A stretch of DNA of 64,000 bases, taken from the NCBI RefSeq assembly GCF_003569765.1, contig NZ_QXMG01000015.1:1-64000 (forward strand). Direction: 5' to 3'. The translations under genes and the position numbers were made by a program. This DNA is from Caldimonas tepidiphila (GTDB lineage: Bacteria > Pseudomonadota > Gammaproteobacteria > Burkholderiales > Burkholderiaceae_C). How positions within the stretch are numbered: the stretch's first letter is position 1; every line of letters starts with the position of its first letter. Shown in pieces: positions 37,683 to 50,500 of the stretch. Under the pieces are notes generated by a model. That model saw only the letters and a list, made by a program, of their open reading frames with translations, did no database searches and was not told the DNA's origin.

Positions 37683-39773
37683 ATGATGTCCGATTCCGTG
37701 AACCCGTCGCCGCCAGGGCGGGCCCACAACCTGCGCCGCGTCCTGCTGTGGACGGCGCTGGTGGGTCTGCTGATGGTGGCGCAGACCGCGCTGGTGCGGC
37801 TGACGCTCGACTACGAGTCGGGCCAGGCGCAGGCGCATGTCGACGAGGCCGCGAGCGAGGCCGCCGGCGACATCAAGCGCAGCCTCAACCGCGACCTGCA
37901 GAGCCTGCAGGCGCTGATGTGGAGCGAGCCGCTGCCGCCCCATTGGCGAACGGAGGCGACCGAGCTGCTGCGCGGGCGGCGCGAACTGGTGCGGGTGGAG
38001 TGGCGCGACGCGCAAGGCCAGGTGCACCTCGCGGTCGACTCGCCCTACCGCCCCCCGGTCTTCAGCATGATGCCGCGCAAGGACATCGACGCCGACTCGG
38101 CGCTGGCCTGCGGCGCGGCGCTGCGGCTGTCGGGCCCGGTCTACTCGCGCAGCTACTTCGTGCCGCAGAGCACCGGCATGGGGTTGGAGGCGATGGACGT
38201 CTGCGCGCCGGTGACCGAGGGCGGCAGGCACGCGGGCTTCGTCGTCGCCACCTACTCGCTGCAGGCCCTGCTCAGCGAGACGGTCCCGCACGCGATCATG
38301 CAGCGCCACGAGCTGTCCTTCATCGACGGCGACGGCACGCGGCTGGCGCGTGCCGGCAGCATGGTGCGCGGCCAGGGCGTGTTCGTGGCGCAGCGCCTGA
38401 TCGACCTGCCCGGCGGCATGCTGCAGTTGCGCGTCAACAGCACGGCGGGCGCGCCGGACCTGATCCCCAACCTCGCCACCGCGCTGGTGATGGGCCTGTC
38501 GCTGGCGCTCGCGGCGGTGGTCGTGCTGCTGGTGCGCGATGTCGGCAAGCGCGGCGCGGTCGAGCGGGCGCTCGGCGAGGCGCTCGCCTTCCGCAAGGCG
38601 ATGGAGGACTCGCTCGTCACGGGCTTGCGCGCGCGCGACCTCCGCGGCCGCATCACCTACGTCAACCCGGCCTTCTGCGAGATGGTGGGCTTCACGCCGC
38701 AGGAGCTGCTGGAGCACAGCCCGCCGCCGTACTGGCCGCCCGAGATGGCCGAGGAGTACGCGCGCCGCCAGGCCGCGCGGCTGTCGGGCGACGCGCCGCC
38801 GCGCGACGGCTTCGAGACCACCTTCATGCGCAAGAACGGCGAGCGCTTCCCCGTCGTGGTCTACGAGGCGCCGCTCGTGGGCAGCAGGGGCGTGCAGACC
38901 GGCTGGATGAGCGCGGTGCTCGACGTCAGCGCGCAGCGCCGCGCCGAGGAGCTGTCGCGCCATCAGCAGGAGAAGCTGCAGGCCACCGCGCGGCTGGCGA
39001 CGATCGGCGAGATGGCCTCGCTGCTCAGCCACGAGCTCAACCAGCCGCTCGCCGCGATCTCGAGCTACGCCACCGGCTCGATCAACCTGCTGCGCGAGGG
39101 GCCGCCCGATCCCAGCACGCTCGACGCGATCCGCGGCGCGATCGAGCGCGTCGCCGAGCAGGCCGAGCGCGCCGGGCGCATCATCAAGAGCGTGCACAAT
39201 TTCGTGCGCCGGCGCGAGCAGGCACGCGAGACGGTCCGTGCCGACCTGCTGCTCGACGCGGTGCTGCCGCTGGTGCGGCTGCAGGCACGCAAGACCGGCA
39301 CCCGCATCGAGCTCGACCTGCCGGTGGCGCCCGAGCCGATGCCGCGCGTGGTGTGCGACCGCACGATGGTCGAGCAGGTGCTGCTGAACCTCACGCGCAA
39401 CGCGATCCAGGCGATGGAGGAGATGCCGGCCGCGCAGCGCGTGCTGACGCTGCGGGTGCGGCGATCGAACGAGCGCTGGGTGCGCTTCTCGGTGATCGAC
39501 CGCGGCGCGGGCGTGCCCGAGGAGGTCGCGCAGCAGCTCTTCACGCCCTTCTTCACCACCAAGACCGAGGGCATGGGGCTGGGCCTGAGCCTGTGCCGCA
39601 CCGTGATCGAGCAGCACGGCGGCGCGCTGAGCTTCGAGAACCGGGAGCCGCTGGCCGGCGGCGGCACCGAGTTCTGCTTCACGCTGCCGGCGGAGGCCCC
39701 GGCGGCGGCGCGCGGCGCGCCGCGTCGGGCGCCGGCAGCCGACATTCCGACCCCCTCCCAGGAGATCCGATGA
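37683..39773 (+). CDS. Membrane sensor histidine kinase with periplasmic and PAS domains
   Basis: A 696-residue kinase. A first membrane helix (about 20-38), a periplasmic sensor region (about 40-265), a second helix (about 268-285), a PAS domain (about 305-415, ITYVNPAFCEMVGF), the phospho-acceptor SHELNQPLAAISSYA (His450), and the ATP-binding domain with LLNLTRNAIQAM, VIDRGAGVP and GLGLSLCRTVIEQHGG. The HELNQPL box is that of the DctB/FixL class. Its place beside malic enzyme suggests C4-dicarboxylate or related carboxylate sensing; the ligand is inferred. Stop overlaps the response-regulator start. Confidence 0.9.
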   Translation: MMSDSVNPSPPGRAHNLRRVLLWTALVGLLMVAQTALVRLTLDYESGQAQAHVDEAASEAAGDIKRSLNRDLQSLQALMWSEPLPPHWRTEATELLRGRRELVRVEWRDAQGQVHLAVDSPYRPPVFSMMPRKDIDADSALACGAALRLSGPVYSRSYFVPQSTGMGLEAMDVCAPVTEGGRHAGFVVATYSLQALLSETVPHAIMQRHELSFIDGDGTRLARAGSMVRGQGVFVAQRLIDLPGGMLQLRVNSTAGAPDLIPNLATALVMGLSLALAAVVVLLVRDVGKRGAVERALGEALAFRKAMEDSLVTGLRARDLRGRITYVNPAFCEMVGFTPQELLEHSPPPYWPPEMAEEYARRQAARLSGDAPPRDGFETTFMRKNGERFPVVVYEAPLVGSRGVQTGWMSAVLDVSAQRRAEELSRHQQEKLQATARLATIGEMASLLSHELNQPLAAISSYATGSINLLREGPPDPSTLDAIRGAIERVAEQAERAGRIIKSVHNFVRRREQARETVRADLLLDAVLPLVRLQARKTGTRIELDLPVAPEPMPRVVCDRTMVEQVLLNLTRNAIQAMEEMPAAQRVLTLRVRRSNERWVRFSVIDRGAGVPEEVAQQLFTPFFTTKTEGMGLGLSLCRTVIEQHGGALSFENREPLAGGGTEFCFTLPAEAPAAARGAPRRAPAADIPTPSQEIR

Positions 39774-40417
39774 GTCCGAGCGGTCCATCCATTCCCACCG
39801 TCTACCTCGTCGACGACGAGGACGTGCTGCGCGACGCGCTGGCCTGGCTGTTGCGCTCGCGGCGGCTGCTGTCCGAGGGCTACGCCTCGGCCGAGGCCTT
39901 CGAGGCGATGCTCGACAAGCGGCCCGCGGGCTGGACGCAGCGCGACCCCTGCTGCCTGCTGCTCGACGTGCGCATGCCCGGCATGAGCGGCCTGGCCTTG
40001 TTCGACCGGCTGATCGAGCGCGGGCTGATCGAGCAGATGCCGGTGATCTTCCTGACCGGGCACGCCGACGTGCCGACCGCGGTCAGCGCCGTCAAGCGCG
40101 GCGCCTTCGACTTCGTCGAGAAGCCCTTCTCGGACAACGCGCTGGTCGACCGCGTCGAGCAGGCGCTGGCGCACAGCGCGGGCGTGCTGGCGGCACGCCG
40201 CGGCGTCGAGCTGGTGCAGCGGCGCCTCGCGGAGCTGACCGAGCGCGAGCGCGACGTGATGCGCCTCGTGATCGAGGGCCGGCCCAACAAGCTGATCGCC
40301 GACGAGCTCGACATCAGCGTGCGCACGGTCGAGGTGCACCGCTCGCGCGTGTTCGAGAAGATGGACGTGAAGTCCGCGGTCGAACTCGCCAACCTGCTGC
40401 GCGACCTGCGGCTGTGA
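39770..40417 (+). CDS. FixJ/TtrR-type LuxR-family response regulator
   Basis: A 215-residue regulator. The receiver domain (10-130) has VDDED, phospho-acceptor Asp66 in LLLDVRMPGMSG and Lys118 in FVEKPF; the LuxR-type helix-turn-helix (about 155-212) contains LTERERDVMRLVIEGRPNKLIADELDISVRTVEVHR. The ATG overlaps the kinase stop (ATGA), so kinase and regulator form one unit. The stacked inverted repeats upstream of the kinase are plausible binding sites, giving control of maeB and autoregulation. Confidence 0.93.
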   Translation: MSPSGPSIPTVYLVDDEDVLRDALAWLLRSRRLLSEGYASAEAFEAMLDKRPAGWTQRDPCCLLLDVRMPGMSGLALFDRLIERGLIEQMPVIFLTGHADVPTAVSAVKRGAFDFVEKPFSDNALVDRVEQALAHSAGVLAARRGVELVQRRLAELTERERDVMRLVIEGRPNKLIADELDISVRTVEVHRSRVFEKMDVKSAVELANLLRDLRL

Positions 40418-40461
40418 GGACGGGCCGGGGCGCGCCCGGGCGCTCGGCGACAATCCCGATC

Positions 40462-41421
40462 ATGAGCCTCGGTGAATTCGACCTGATCGACCGCTTTTTC
40501 AAGCGCCCGGTGCGGCGCGCCGACCTGGGCGTGGGCGACGACTGCGCGCTGCTGTCGATCGGCGCCGGCATGCAGCTCGCCACCTCGGTGGACACGCTGG
40601 TCGAGGGCCGGCACTTCCTGTCCACGGTGCCGCCCGAGCGGCTCGGCCACAAGGCGCTGGCGGTGAACCTGTCGGACCTCGCCGCCTGCAGCGCCACGCC
40701 GCTGGCCTTCACGCTCGCGCTGACGCTGCCGCGCGTCGACGCGGCGTGGCTCGAGCGCTTCGCGCAGGGGCTGCTCGCGCTGGCCGACGCGCACGGCTGC
40801 GAGCTCGTCGGCGGCGACACCACCGGCGGGCCGCTCGCGATCTCGATCACCGTCTACGGCGAGGTGCCGGCCGGGCAGGCGCTGCTGCGCTCGGGCGCGC
40901 GCGCCGGGGACGAGCTGTGGGTCAGCGGGCGGCTCGGCGACGCGCGGCTCGCGCTGGAGGCCTTCCGCGGCACGGTCGCGCTGCCCGGCGACGACTTCGA
41001 TGCGGTGCGGCCGGCGATGGAGCTGCCGCAGCCGCGCGTCGCGCTCGGCACCGGCTTGCGCGGCATCGCCAGCAGCGCGATCGACCTCTCCGACGGCCTG
41101 CTCGGCGACCTCGGCCACCTCCTGCGGCGCTCGGGCGTCGGCGCCAGCGTGCAGGCCGACGCGCTGCCGCGCAGCGCCGTGCTCGCGCGCCAGCCGCTCG
41201 CGCTGCAGCACGAGTGCCTGCTTGCCGGCGGCGACGACTACGAGCTGCTGTTCACCGCGCCGGCCGCACGGCACGACGCGGTGCTCGCCGCCGCCCGCGA
41301 GGCCGGCGTCGCGGCGAGCCGCATCGGCCGCATCGACGCGCAGCCCGGGCTGCGGGTGCTCGACGCGCAGGGCGCGCCGTTCGAGACGCCCTTCGCCGGC
41401 TTCGACCATTTCCGTTCATGA
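40462..41421 (+). CDS. thiL: Thiamine-monophosphate kinase
   Basis: A 319-residue ATP-dependent kinase that makes thiamine diphosphate. Conserved segments: GEFDLIDRFF, GVGDDCALL, TSVDTLVEGRHF, HKALAVNLSDLAACSA, LVGGDTTGGPL, AIDLSDGLLGDLGHLL and LAGGDDYELLFT. The metal-binding Asp residues are all kept. ATG 40462 fits the family N-terminus. Its stop overlaps the pgpA start by an ATGA, beginning a tightly coupled three-gene operon. Confidence 0.96.
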   Translation: MSLGEFDLIDRFFKRPVRRADLGVGDDCALLSIGAGMQLATSVDTLVEGRHFLSTVPPERLGHKALAVNLSDLAACSATPLAFTLALTLPRVDAAWLERFAQGLLALADAHGCELVGGDTTGGPLAISITVYGEVPAGQALLRSGARAGDELWVSGRLGDARLALEAFRGTVALPGDDFDAVRPAMELPQPRVALGTGLRGIASSAIDLSDGLLGDLGHLLRRSGVGASVQADALPRSAVLARQPLALQHECLLAGGDDYELLFTAPAARHDAVLAAAREAGVAASRIGRIDAQPGLRVLDAQGAPFETPFAGFDHFRS

Positions 41422-41942
41422 CTGCAGTTCCTCCCTTCGTCCGTCCTTCGGTGCCCTTCATGGCCGCGCACCCGGCGCACTGGATCGCCTTCGGCTTCGG
41501 CAGCGGCCTGAGTCCCAGGGCGCCCGGCACCGTCGGCACGCTGTGGGCCTGGCTGAGCTTCGCCGCGCTCGATCCCTGGCTCGGCGACGCGCAGTGGGCG
41601 CTGCTGCTCGCGGCCTCGCTCGTCGCCGGCTGGTGGGCCTGCACGCTGACCGCGCGGCACCTCGGCGACAACGACCCGGGCTCGATCGTCTGGGACGAGG
41701 TGATCGGCTTCTGGCTGGTGCTGTGGATCGCGACGCCGGCGCAGGGGCTGGTGTTCTGGTCGCAGTTGTGGGCCTTCGCGCTGTTCCGCTTCTTCGACGC
41801 CGCCAAGCCCGGCCCCATCGGCTGGGCCGACCGCCGTTTCAAGGGCGAGGGCTGGCGCGGCGGCTTCGGCATCCTCGCCGACGACCTGGTCGCGGCGTTC
41901 TGCACCCTGCTCGTGATCGCGCTGTGGAGGGCCTGGGCATGA
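41418..41942 (+). CDS. pgpA: Phosphatidylglycerophosphatase A
   Basis: A 174-residue membrane enzyme that dephosphorylates phosphatidylglycerophosphate to phosphatidylglycerol. The N-terminal FGFGSGLSPRAPGTVGTLWAW and the IVWDEVIGFWLVL catalytic stretch are diagnostic, followed by FRFFDAAKPGPIGWADRRFKG and a final hydrophobic helix. It overlaps both thiL and pncC by ATGA. In most betaproteobacteria the same trio occurs. Confidence 0.95.
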   Translation: MTAVPPFVRPSVPFMAAHPAHWIAFGFGSGLSPRAPGTVGTLWAWLSFAALDPWLGDAQWALLLAASLVAGWWACTLTARHLGDNDPGSIVWDEVIGFWLVLWIATPAQGLVFWSQLWAFALFRFFDAAKPGPIGWADRRFKGEGWRGGFGILADDLVAAFCTLLVIALWRAWA

Positions 41943-42439
41943 CGATCGACACCGATCCCGCCACCATCGTGCGCGTGCAGGCGCTCGCCGCCGCGCTGAA
42001 GGCGCGCGGCTGGCGGCTCGCCACCGCCGAGTCCTGCACGGGCGGGCTGATCGCCGCCGCCTGCACCGCGGTGGCCGGCTCGAGCGACTGGTTCGAGCGC
42101 GGCTTCGTCAGCTACGCCAACGAGGCCAAGACCGAGCTGCTCGGCGTGCCGCCGGCGGAGATCGAGGCGCACGGCGCGGTCAGCGCCGAGGTGGCGCGCG
42201 CGATGGCCGAGGGTGCGCTCGCGCATTCGCGCGCCCAGCTCGCGGTGGCCGTCACCGGCGTCGCCGGCCCCGGCGGCGGCTCGCCCGCCAAGCCGGTGGG
42301 CACCGTCTGGTTCGGCTTCTCGCGGCAGGGCGGCGAGACGCTGGCCGAGTGCCGCCGCTTCGACGGCGACCGGGCCCAGGTGCGCGCCGCCACGGTGGCG
42401 CATGCGCTCGAGCGCCTCGCGGCGCTGGCGGCGGGCTGA
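41939..42439 (+). CDS. pncC: Nicotinamide-nucleotide amidase (CinA C-terminal domain family)
   Basis: A 166-residue single-domain CinA-type protein. LATAESCTGGLIAAACTAVAGSSDWFERGFVSYANEAKTELLGV carries the catalytic Ser/Thr site, and VAVTGVAGPGGGSPAKPVGTVWFG is the second signature. It deamidates nicotinamide mononucleotide in NAD recycling. Only the C-terminal CinA domain is present, as in PncC/YgaD. Last gene of the thiL-pgpA-pncC operon. Confidence 0.94.
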   Translation: MTIDTDPATIVRVQALAAALKARGWRLATAESCTGGLIAAACTAVAGSSDWFERGFVSYANEAKTELLGVPPAEIEAHGAVSAEVARAMAEGALAHSRAQLAVAVTGVAGPGGGSPAKPVGTVWFGFSRQGGETLAECRRFDGDRAQVRAATVAHALERLAALAAG

Positions 42440-42482
42440 GGCCACCCGCTCCGCTCGATCGCGCAATGCCGCGTGCCCGGGC

Positions 42483-43997
42483 TCAGGCGGCGCGGAAGCG
42501 GCGGATCTCGCCGCTGCGCAGCCGCGCGTCGTAGCGCGCGAGCTCGGCCCGCACCACCGGCATCAGCACGTACAGGCCGATCACGTTCGGGATCGCCATC
42601 GCGAAGATCATCGCGTCCGAGAAGTCGATCACCGCGCCGAGCTCCATCGTCGCGCCGATGACGACGAAGACGCAGAACACGAGCTTGATGAACAGCTCCT
42701 TGCCCGCGCCCTCGCCGACCAGGTAGGTCCAGGCCTTGAGCGCGTAGTAGGACCAGGAGATCATCGTCGAGAAGGCGAACAGCAGCACCGCGAGCGCGAG
42801 CACGTAGGGGAACCACGGGAAGGCCGACGCGAAGGCGGCCGACGTCAGCTGCACGCCCGACAGCTCCGGCGCCGCGTGGAGCCCGGTGACGACGATCACG
42901 AGCGCCGTCATCGTGCAGATCACCACCGTGTCGATGAAGGGCTCGAGCAGCGCGACGATGCCCTCGGTGACCGGCTCCCGGGTGCGCACCGCGGCGTGCG
43001 CGATCGCCGCGGAGCCGACGCCGGCCTCGTTGGAGAAGGTGGCGCGCCGCAACCCCTGGATCAGCGCGCCGAGCGCGCCGCCGGCCACCCCCGCGCCGGT
43101 GAAGGCGCCCTCGAGGATCTGCCCGAAGGCCCAGCCGATGCGATCGACGTGCACGACGAGGATCGCGAGGCCGGCACCGAGGTAGATCAGCGCCATCAGC
43201 GGCACGATCTTCGCCGTCACCCGCGCGATCGTGCGGATGCCGCCGATGATCACCAGCCCGACCAGCAGCGCCAGCAGCAGCCCGAACAGCCAGCCCTTGT
43301 CGGCCCACCAGCTCTGCGCGCCGCCGGTGACGTTGACGAGCTGCTGGAAGGACTGGTTGGCCTGGAACATGTTGCCGCCGCCGAGCGCGCCGCCGACGCA
43401 GCACACCGCGAACACGGCAGCCAGCGCGCGCCCGGTGCGCGGCCGGCCGCGCTCGGCGAAGCCCTTGGAGAGGTAGTACATCGGCCCGCCCGAGACGCGG
43501 CCGTCGGCGTACTCGTTGCGGTACTTCACGCCGAGCGTGCACTCGGTGAACTTGGCCGCCATGCCGAGCAGCCCGGCGAGGATCATCCAGAAGGTCGCGC
43601 CCGGGCCGCCCACCGAGACCGCGACTGCGACGCCGGCGATGTTGCCCAGGCCCACGGTGCCCGACAGCGCGGTCGCGAGCGCCTGGAAGTGGCTGACCTC
43701 GCCCGCGCTGCGCGGGTCGCTGTAGTCGCCGCGCACCAGCGCGAGCGCGTGCCCGAACCAGCGCAGCTGCACGAAGCCGAAGTAGAGCGTGAAGACCAGC
43801 GCCGCCACCAGCAGCCAGGCGACGATGAGCGGGAAGTCCGTCCCGCCGACCGGCACCGAGTAGAAGATCAGCGCGGCCAGCGCATTCGACAGCGGCGCCA
43901 CCGCCGCGTTGATGCGCGCGTCGATGCCGGCGGCCTCCTGGGCCTGGGCGAGGGCCGGCAGCAGCACGAGAGGCGCCAGCCGCAGCAGTCGGTGCAT
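42483..43997 (-). CDS. AGCS family sodium:alanine/glycine symporter
   Basis: A 504-residue membrane transporter with about eleven segments after a short signal-like N-terminus. Family motifs: [74 protein letters not shown] and the late [14 protein letters not shown]. It imports alanine, glycine or similar amino acids with sodium. AGGAGA before the ATG at 43997 fixes the start eight codons inside a longer frame. Convergent with pncC. Confidence 0.92.
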   Translation of the reverse strand: MHRLLRLAPLVLLPALAQAQEAAGIDARINAAVAPLSNALAALIFYSVPVGGTDFPLIVAWLLVAALVFTLYFGFVQLRWFGHALALVRGDYSDPRSAGEVSHFQALATALSGTVGLGNIAGVAVAVSVGGPGATFWMILAGLLGMAAKFTECTLGVKYRNEYADGRVSGGPMYYLSKGFAERGRPRTGRALAAVFAVCCVGGALGGGNMFQANQSFQQLVNVTGGAQSWWADKGWLFGLLLALLVGLVIIGGIRTIARVTAKIVPLMALIYLGAGLAILVVHVDRIGWAFGQILEGAFTGAGVAGGALGALIQGLRRATFSNEAGVGSAAIAHAAVRTREPVTEGIVALLEPFIDTVVICTMTALVIVVTGLHAAPELSGVQLTSAAFASAFPWFPYVLALAVLLFAFSTMISWSYYALKAWTYLVGEGAGKELFIKLVFCVFVVIGATMELGAVIDFSDAMIFAMAIPNVIGLYVLMPVVRAELARYDARLRSGEIRRFRAA

Positions 43998-44065
43998 CGC
44001 TTGTCTCCTGCGCGGCGGCACGTCCCGCTACAGTGGGCGCCTGTGCATCCGCTTCTGGTGATTTG

Positions 44066-45022
44066 ATGAGTCTTCTGCTCGCGGGCAACTTCGATGCCGA
44101 GGAACAGGCGCAATGGCTCGCGGCGCTGCGCGAGGCGCTGCCCGGGGAACGCTGGGTGACGTGGCGGCCGGGCCTCGACGCGGCGCTCGCCGCCGAGGTC
44201 GACGTGGCGGTGGTGGCCAATCCGCCGCCGGGCAGCCTTCAGGGGCTGCCGCGGCTCGGCTTCATCCAGTCGCTGTGGGCGGGCGTGGACCGGCTGCTGC
44301 GCGACGAGACGCTGCCGCCGGGCGTGCCGCTCGCGCGCATGGTCGACCCGGCGATGAGCGCCGCGATGGCCGAGACCGCGCTGTGGGCGGTGCTGTCGCT
44401 GCACCGCGGCTTCTTCGACTACGCGGCGCAGCAGTGCGCGCGCCAGTGGCGGCAGCTGCCGCAGCGCCGCGCCGACGAGGTGGCGGTGGCGGTGCTCGGC
44501 CTCGGCGAGATGGGCGGCGCCGCGGCGGCGCGGCTCGCCGCGCAGGGCTACCGGGTGAGGGGCTGGAGCCGCAGCCCGCACGCGCTGCCCGGCATCGAGT
44601 GCACGCACGGCGAGGCCGCCTTGCCCGGCGTGCTGGGCGCGGCCGACATCGTCGTGAACCTGCTGCCGCTGACGCCGGCGACCACCGGGCTGTTCGACGC
44701 CGCGCGCTTCGCGCAGATGCGCCGCGGCGCGGCCTTCGTGAACCTGGCGCGCGGCGCGCACGTGATCGAGCCCGACCTGCTCGCCGCGCTCGGCGACGCC
44801 GCCGCGCCGGGCCGCCTGCATCGCGCGGTGCTCGACGTGTTCGCGCAGGAGCCGCTGCCGGCGCACCACCCCTTCTGGCGCCATCCGCGCGTCACGCTGC
44901 TGCCGCATGCCGCGGCGCTGACCGACGCGCGCAGCGCCGCGCGCGTCGCCGCCGAGAACGTGCGCGCCTGGCGCGCGGGCCGGCCGGTGGCGAACCTCGT
45001 CGCGCGCGAGCGCGGCTACTGA
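44066..45022 (+). CDS. D-isomer 2-hydroxyacid dehydrogenase, GhrA-like glyoxylate/hydroxypyruvate reductase
   Basis: A 318-residue NAD(P)H-dependent reductase. The nucleotide-binding motif is VLGLGEMGGAAAARLAAQGY; NLARGAHVIEPDLLAAL and LDVFAQEPLP carry the catalytic Arg and Glu, and LLPHAAALT the catalytic His. The short N-terminal catalytic lobe and QSLWAGVDRLL phrase are those of GhrA (YcdW). It probably reduces glyoxylate or hydroxypyruvate. Its last seven bases overlap the convergent holA gene. Confidence 0.9.
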   Translation: MSLLLAGNFDAEEQAQWLAALREALPGERWVTWRPGLDAALAAEVDVAVVANPPPGSLQGLPRLGFIQSLWAGVDRLLRDETLPPGVPLARMVDPAMSAAMAETALWAVLSLHRGFFDYAAQQCARQWRQLPQRRADEVAVAVLGLGEMGGAAAARLAAQGYRVRGWSRSPHALPGIECTHGEAALPGVLGAADIVVNLLPLTPATTGLFDAARFAQMRRGAAFVNLARGAHVIEPDLLAALGDAAAPGRLHRAVLDVFAQEPLPAHHPFWRHPRVTLLPHAAALTDARSAARVAAENVRAWRAGRPVANLVARERGY

Positions 45023-46113
45023 GCCGCGTCGACCAGCCGCAGCGGCGCGGTGCCGTGCCGCCCGCCCGTGGCAGCCGCGGTGTGCTGCGCGAGCAGCAGC
45101 GCGAGGCGCCGCAGCGCGTCCCAGGGATCGGCGGGCCACAGCGGGTGGCGCAGGCCCTTGACGAGCCCGTCGCAGACCTGCGCGGCCTCCACCAGCGCGT
45201 CGAGCGTGGTGTTCTCCAGCAGCGGCAGCACGCGCTCGAAGAGCTTCTCCTTCACGCCCCAGACGCGGTTCTCGCGCAGCGCCATCGGCAGCGGCCGCCC
45301 GGCGGCCTGCGCCTCCTTGACGCGGCGCAGTGCGCGGATGTCCTCCGCGAGCGCCCAGTGCACCAGCACCGGCGCCTCGCCCTCGGCCTGCAGCCCGTCG
45401 AGCATGCGCAGCACGCGCGCGACCTGGCCGCCGAGCAGCGCCTCGGAGAGCTTGAACACGTCGTAGCGCGCGACATTGAGCACCGCCGACTCGACCTGCT
45501 CGAAGGACAGCTCGCCCGGCGGGTGCAGCAGCCCGAGCTTCTGCACCTCCTGGTGCGCGGCGAGCAGGTTGCCCTCGACACGGTCGGCGAAGAAGGCGAG
45601 CGTGCGCTGGCCCTCGTCGCCCGCGGCGACATGCTGGCCCTGCGCGGCCAGGCGCTGCGCGATCCACTGCGGCAGCGCGCGGCGCTCGATCGGGTCGATG
45701 CGCAGCGTCACGCCGTGCGCGTCGAGCGCGGCGAACCAGGCGCTCGACTGCGTCGCCTTGTCCAGCCGCGGCAGCTGCACCAGCGTCAGCACGTCCTCGG
45801 GCAGCCGCGCGCAGTAGTCCTGCAGCGCCTGCGAGCCGTCCTTGCCCGGCTTGCCGTTCGGGATGCGGATCTCGACCAGGCGCCGCTCGGCGAAGAGGCT
45901 CATCGCGCAGGCGTCGCCGAGCAGTCCGCTCCAGTCGAAGTGGCCGCCGGCGACGGTGTGCACGGTGCGCTCGCCGTAGCCGGCCGCGCGCGCGGCCGCG
46001 CGGATCGTGTCGGCCGCCTCCTGCAGCAGCAGCGGCTCGTCTCCGTGCAGCGTGTAGAGGGGCCGCAGGCCCTTGGCGAGATGGGCAGCGAGCTGGTCGG
46101 CGCGGATCTGCAT
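45016..46113 (-). CDS. holA: DNA polymerase III delta subunit
   Basis: A 365-residue clamp-loader wrench subunit. MQIRADQLAAHL, LYTLHGDEPLLLQEAADTIR and the beta-clamp contact region SLFAERRLVEIRIPNGKPGKDG are typical, and the C-terminal helical collar domain follows. It opens the sliding clamp during replication. The order leuS-lptE-holA is conserved across proteobacteria and supports the call. Its 3' end overlaps the convergent reductase. Confidence 0.95.
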   Translation of the reverse strand: MQIRADQLAAHLAKGLRPLYTLHGDEPLLLQEAADTIRAAARAAGYGERTVHTVAGGHFDWSGLLGDACAMSLFAERRLVEIRIPNGKPGKDGSQALQDYCARLPEDVLTLVQLPRLDKATQSSAWFAALDAHGVTLRIDPIERRALPQWIAQRLAAQGQHVAAGDEGQRTLAFFADRVEGNLLAAHQEVQKLGLLHPPGELSFEQVESAVLNVARYDVFKLSEALLGGQVARVLRMLDGLQAEGEAPVLVHWALAEDIRALRRVKEAQAAGRPLPMALRENRVWGVKEKLFERVLPLLENTTLDALVEAAQVCDGLVKGLRHPLWPADPWDALRRLALLLAQHTAAATGGRHGTAPLRLVDAAQ

Positions 46114-46134
46114 GGTTCCTTTTCCGCGGCCGGT

Positions 46135-46629
46135 TCAGGGATGCGCCGCGGCGAGCCGGCGTAGCAGCTGCGCGGCGATGTCGGCCTGCATCGTGCGCAC
46201 CATCAGCGCCTCCTCGCTCTCCTTCGCGAGCGCCGCGGTCTCGGTGAAGCTCATGTCCTGGCCCAGCGCGAGCTCGGTGGCGGGGATCAGCTCGCGCCCC
46301 GCCGGGGTCTGCGCCATGAAGCGCAGCCGCACGCGCAGGTGGATCTCGCGCACCTGGCCGGCGGCCGTCGTCACCGAGGCGTGGCGGTCGACCGCGTCGT
46401 CGAGCACGCGCAGCACCACGTTCGCGTCCTTCGGCGCGTCGACCAGCTCGACCTGGCCGCCGACGCGCAGCTGGCGGCGCAGCTCGGCGCCGATGCCCGA
46501 GCCGGGCGCGAAGCCGAGGTGCAGCCGGCGGTAGGAGAACTGGGGCGCGCCGCGCAGCCGGAAGCCGCAGCCGGCGGCGAGCAGCGCGGCTGCGGCGGCG
46601 GCGAGCAGCGCGCGGCGGGGCGGCTTCAT
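46135..46629 (-). CDS. lptE: LPS-assembly lipoprotein LptE
   Basis: A 164-residue outer-membrane lipoprotein with lipobox LLAAGC (Cys21) followed directly by GFRLRG, the LptE signature. It plugs the LptD barrel and binds lipopolysaccharide. It begins two bases after leuS and precedes holA in the conserved order. Its partner lptD is encoded at 29221 in the same window. Confidence 0.93.
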   Translation of the reverse strand: MKPPRRALLAAAAAALLAAGCGFRLRGAPQFSYRRLHLGFAPGSGIGAELRRQLRVGGQVELVDAPKDANVVLRVLDDAVDRHASVTTAAGQVREIHLRVRLRFMAQTPAGRELIPATELALGQDMSFTETAALAKESEEALMVRTMQADIAAQLLRRLAAAHP

Positions 46630-46631
46630 GC

Positions 46632-49823
<3,192 letters not shown>

Positions 49824-50486
49824 TCAGCGCTCCGCGGCGGCGCCTGCCCGGCCGGCGAGCTCGAGCAGGTCGTGCGCGAAGCCTTCCAGCTCGGCCTCGC
49901 ACTGCCCGACCCAGCGGCCGAACACGTTGTAGGCCAGCACCGCCGGGATCGCGACCGCGAGGCCCGCGGCCGTCATCACCAGCGCCTCGCCAACCGGCGC
50001 GGAAATCCTCTCGATCGTGAAGCCGCCGTCGCCGGAGAGTCCGGCGAGCGCGCGGTGCACGCCCCAGACGGTGCCGAACAGGCCGACGAAGGGGGCGGTC
50101 GTGCCGATCGACGCGAGCAGCACCTGGCCGGACTGCAGTCGCCGCAGCACGGCATGCAGCGCATCGCGCAGCCGGCGCGTCAGCTGCGATTCGGAGCTGC
50201 CGCCGGCCTCGAGCGTGTCGGCGCACGGCGCGCGCAGCGCCGCGTCGAGCAGCGGCAGCGCGACCGCCTCGCGGTCCAGCGCCTCGAGCCGCAGGCGGCC
50301 CTCGTCCATCGACGGCGCGGCCCAGAAGGCCGGTACCGCGCGGCCGAGGTCGCGACCGGCGCGGCGCAGCACCCGGCCCTGCCGCAGGATCACGATCCAG
50401 GCGCCGACCGACATCGCCAGCAGCAGCAGCGCGACGGCGAGCAGCACCGCGTCGCCCTGTCCGACCAACTGCGCGAGGCCGTCCAT
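49824..50486 (-). CDS. exbB: MotA/TolQ/ExbB proton channel family protein
   Basis: A 220-residue protein with an N-terminal membrane helix (about 10-35) and two further helices (about 115-140 and 160-185). LASIGTTAPFVGLFGTVWGVHRAL and the late ISAPVGEALVMTAAGLAVAIPAVLAYNVF are the ExbB/TolQ signatures. It forms the proton channel with ExbD. It lies 14 bases after the dapB stop in the conserved dapB-exbB-exbD order. Confidence 0.92.
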   Translation of the reverse strand: MDGLAQLVGQGDAVLLAVALLLLAMSVGAWIVILRQGRVLRRAGRDLGRAVPAFWAAPSMDEGRLRLEALDREAVALPLLDAALRAPCADTLEAGGSSESQLTRRLRDALHAVLRRLQSGQVLLASIGTTAPFVGLFGTVWGVHRALAGLSGDGGFTIERISAPVGEALVMTAAGLAVAIPAVLAYNVFGRWVGQCEAELEGFAHDLLELAGRAGAAAER

Positions 50487-50500
50487 CGCGCCGGGGGTGT

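Noticed and set aside
34683-39788. Very long minus-strand open frame of about 1700 codons
   Set aside because: It runs antisense to the sensor kinase and out of frame through maeB; composition is typical of a GC shadow frame.
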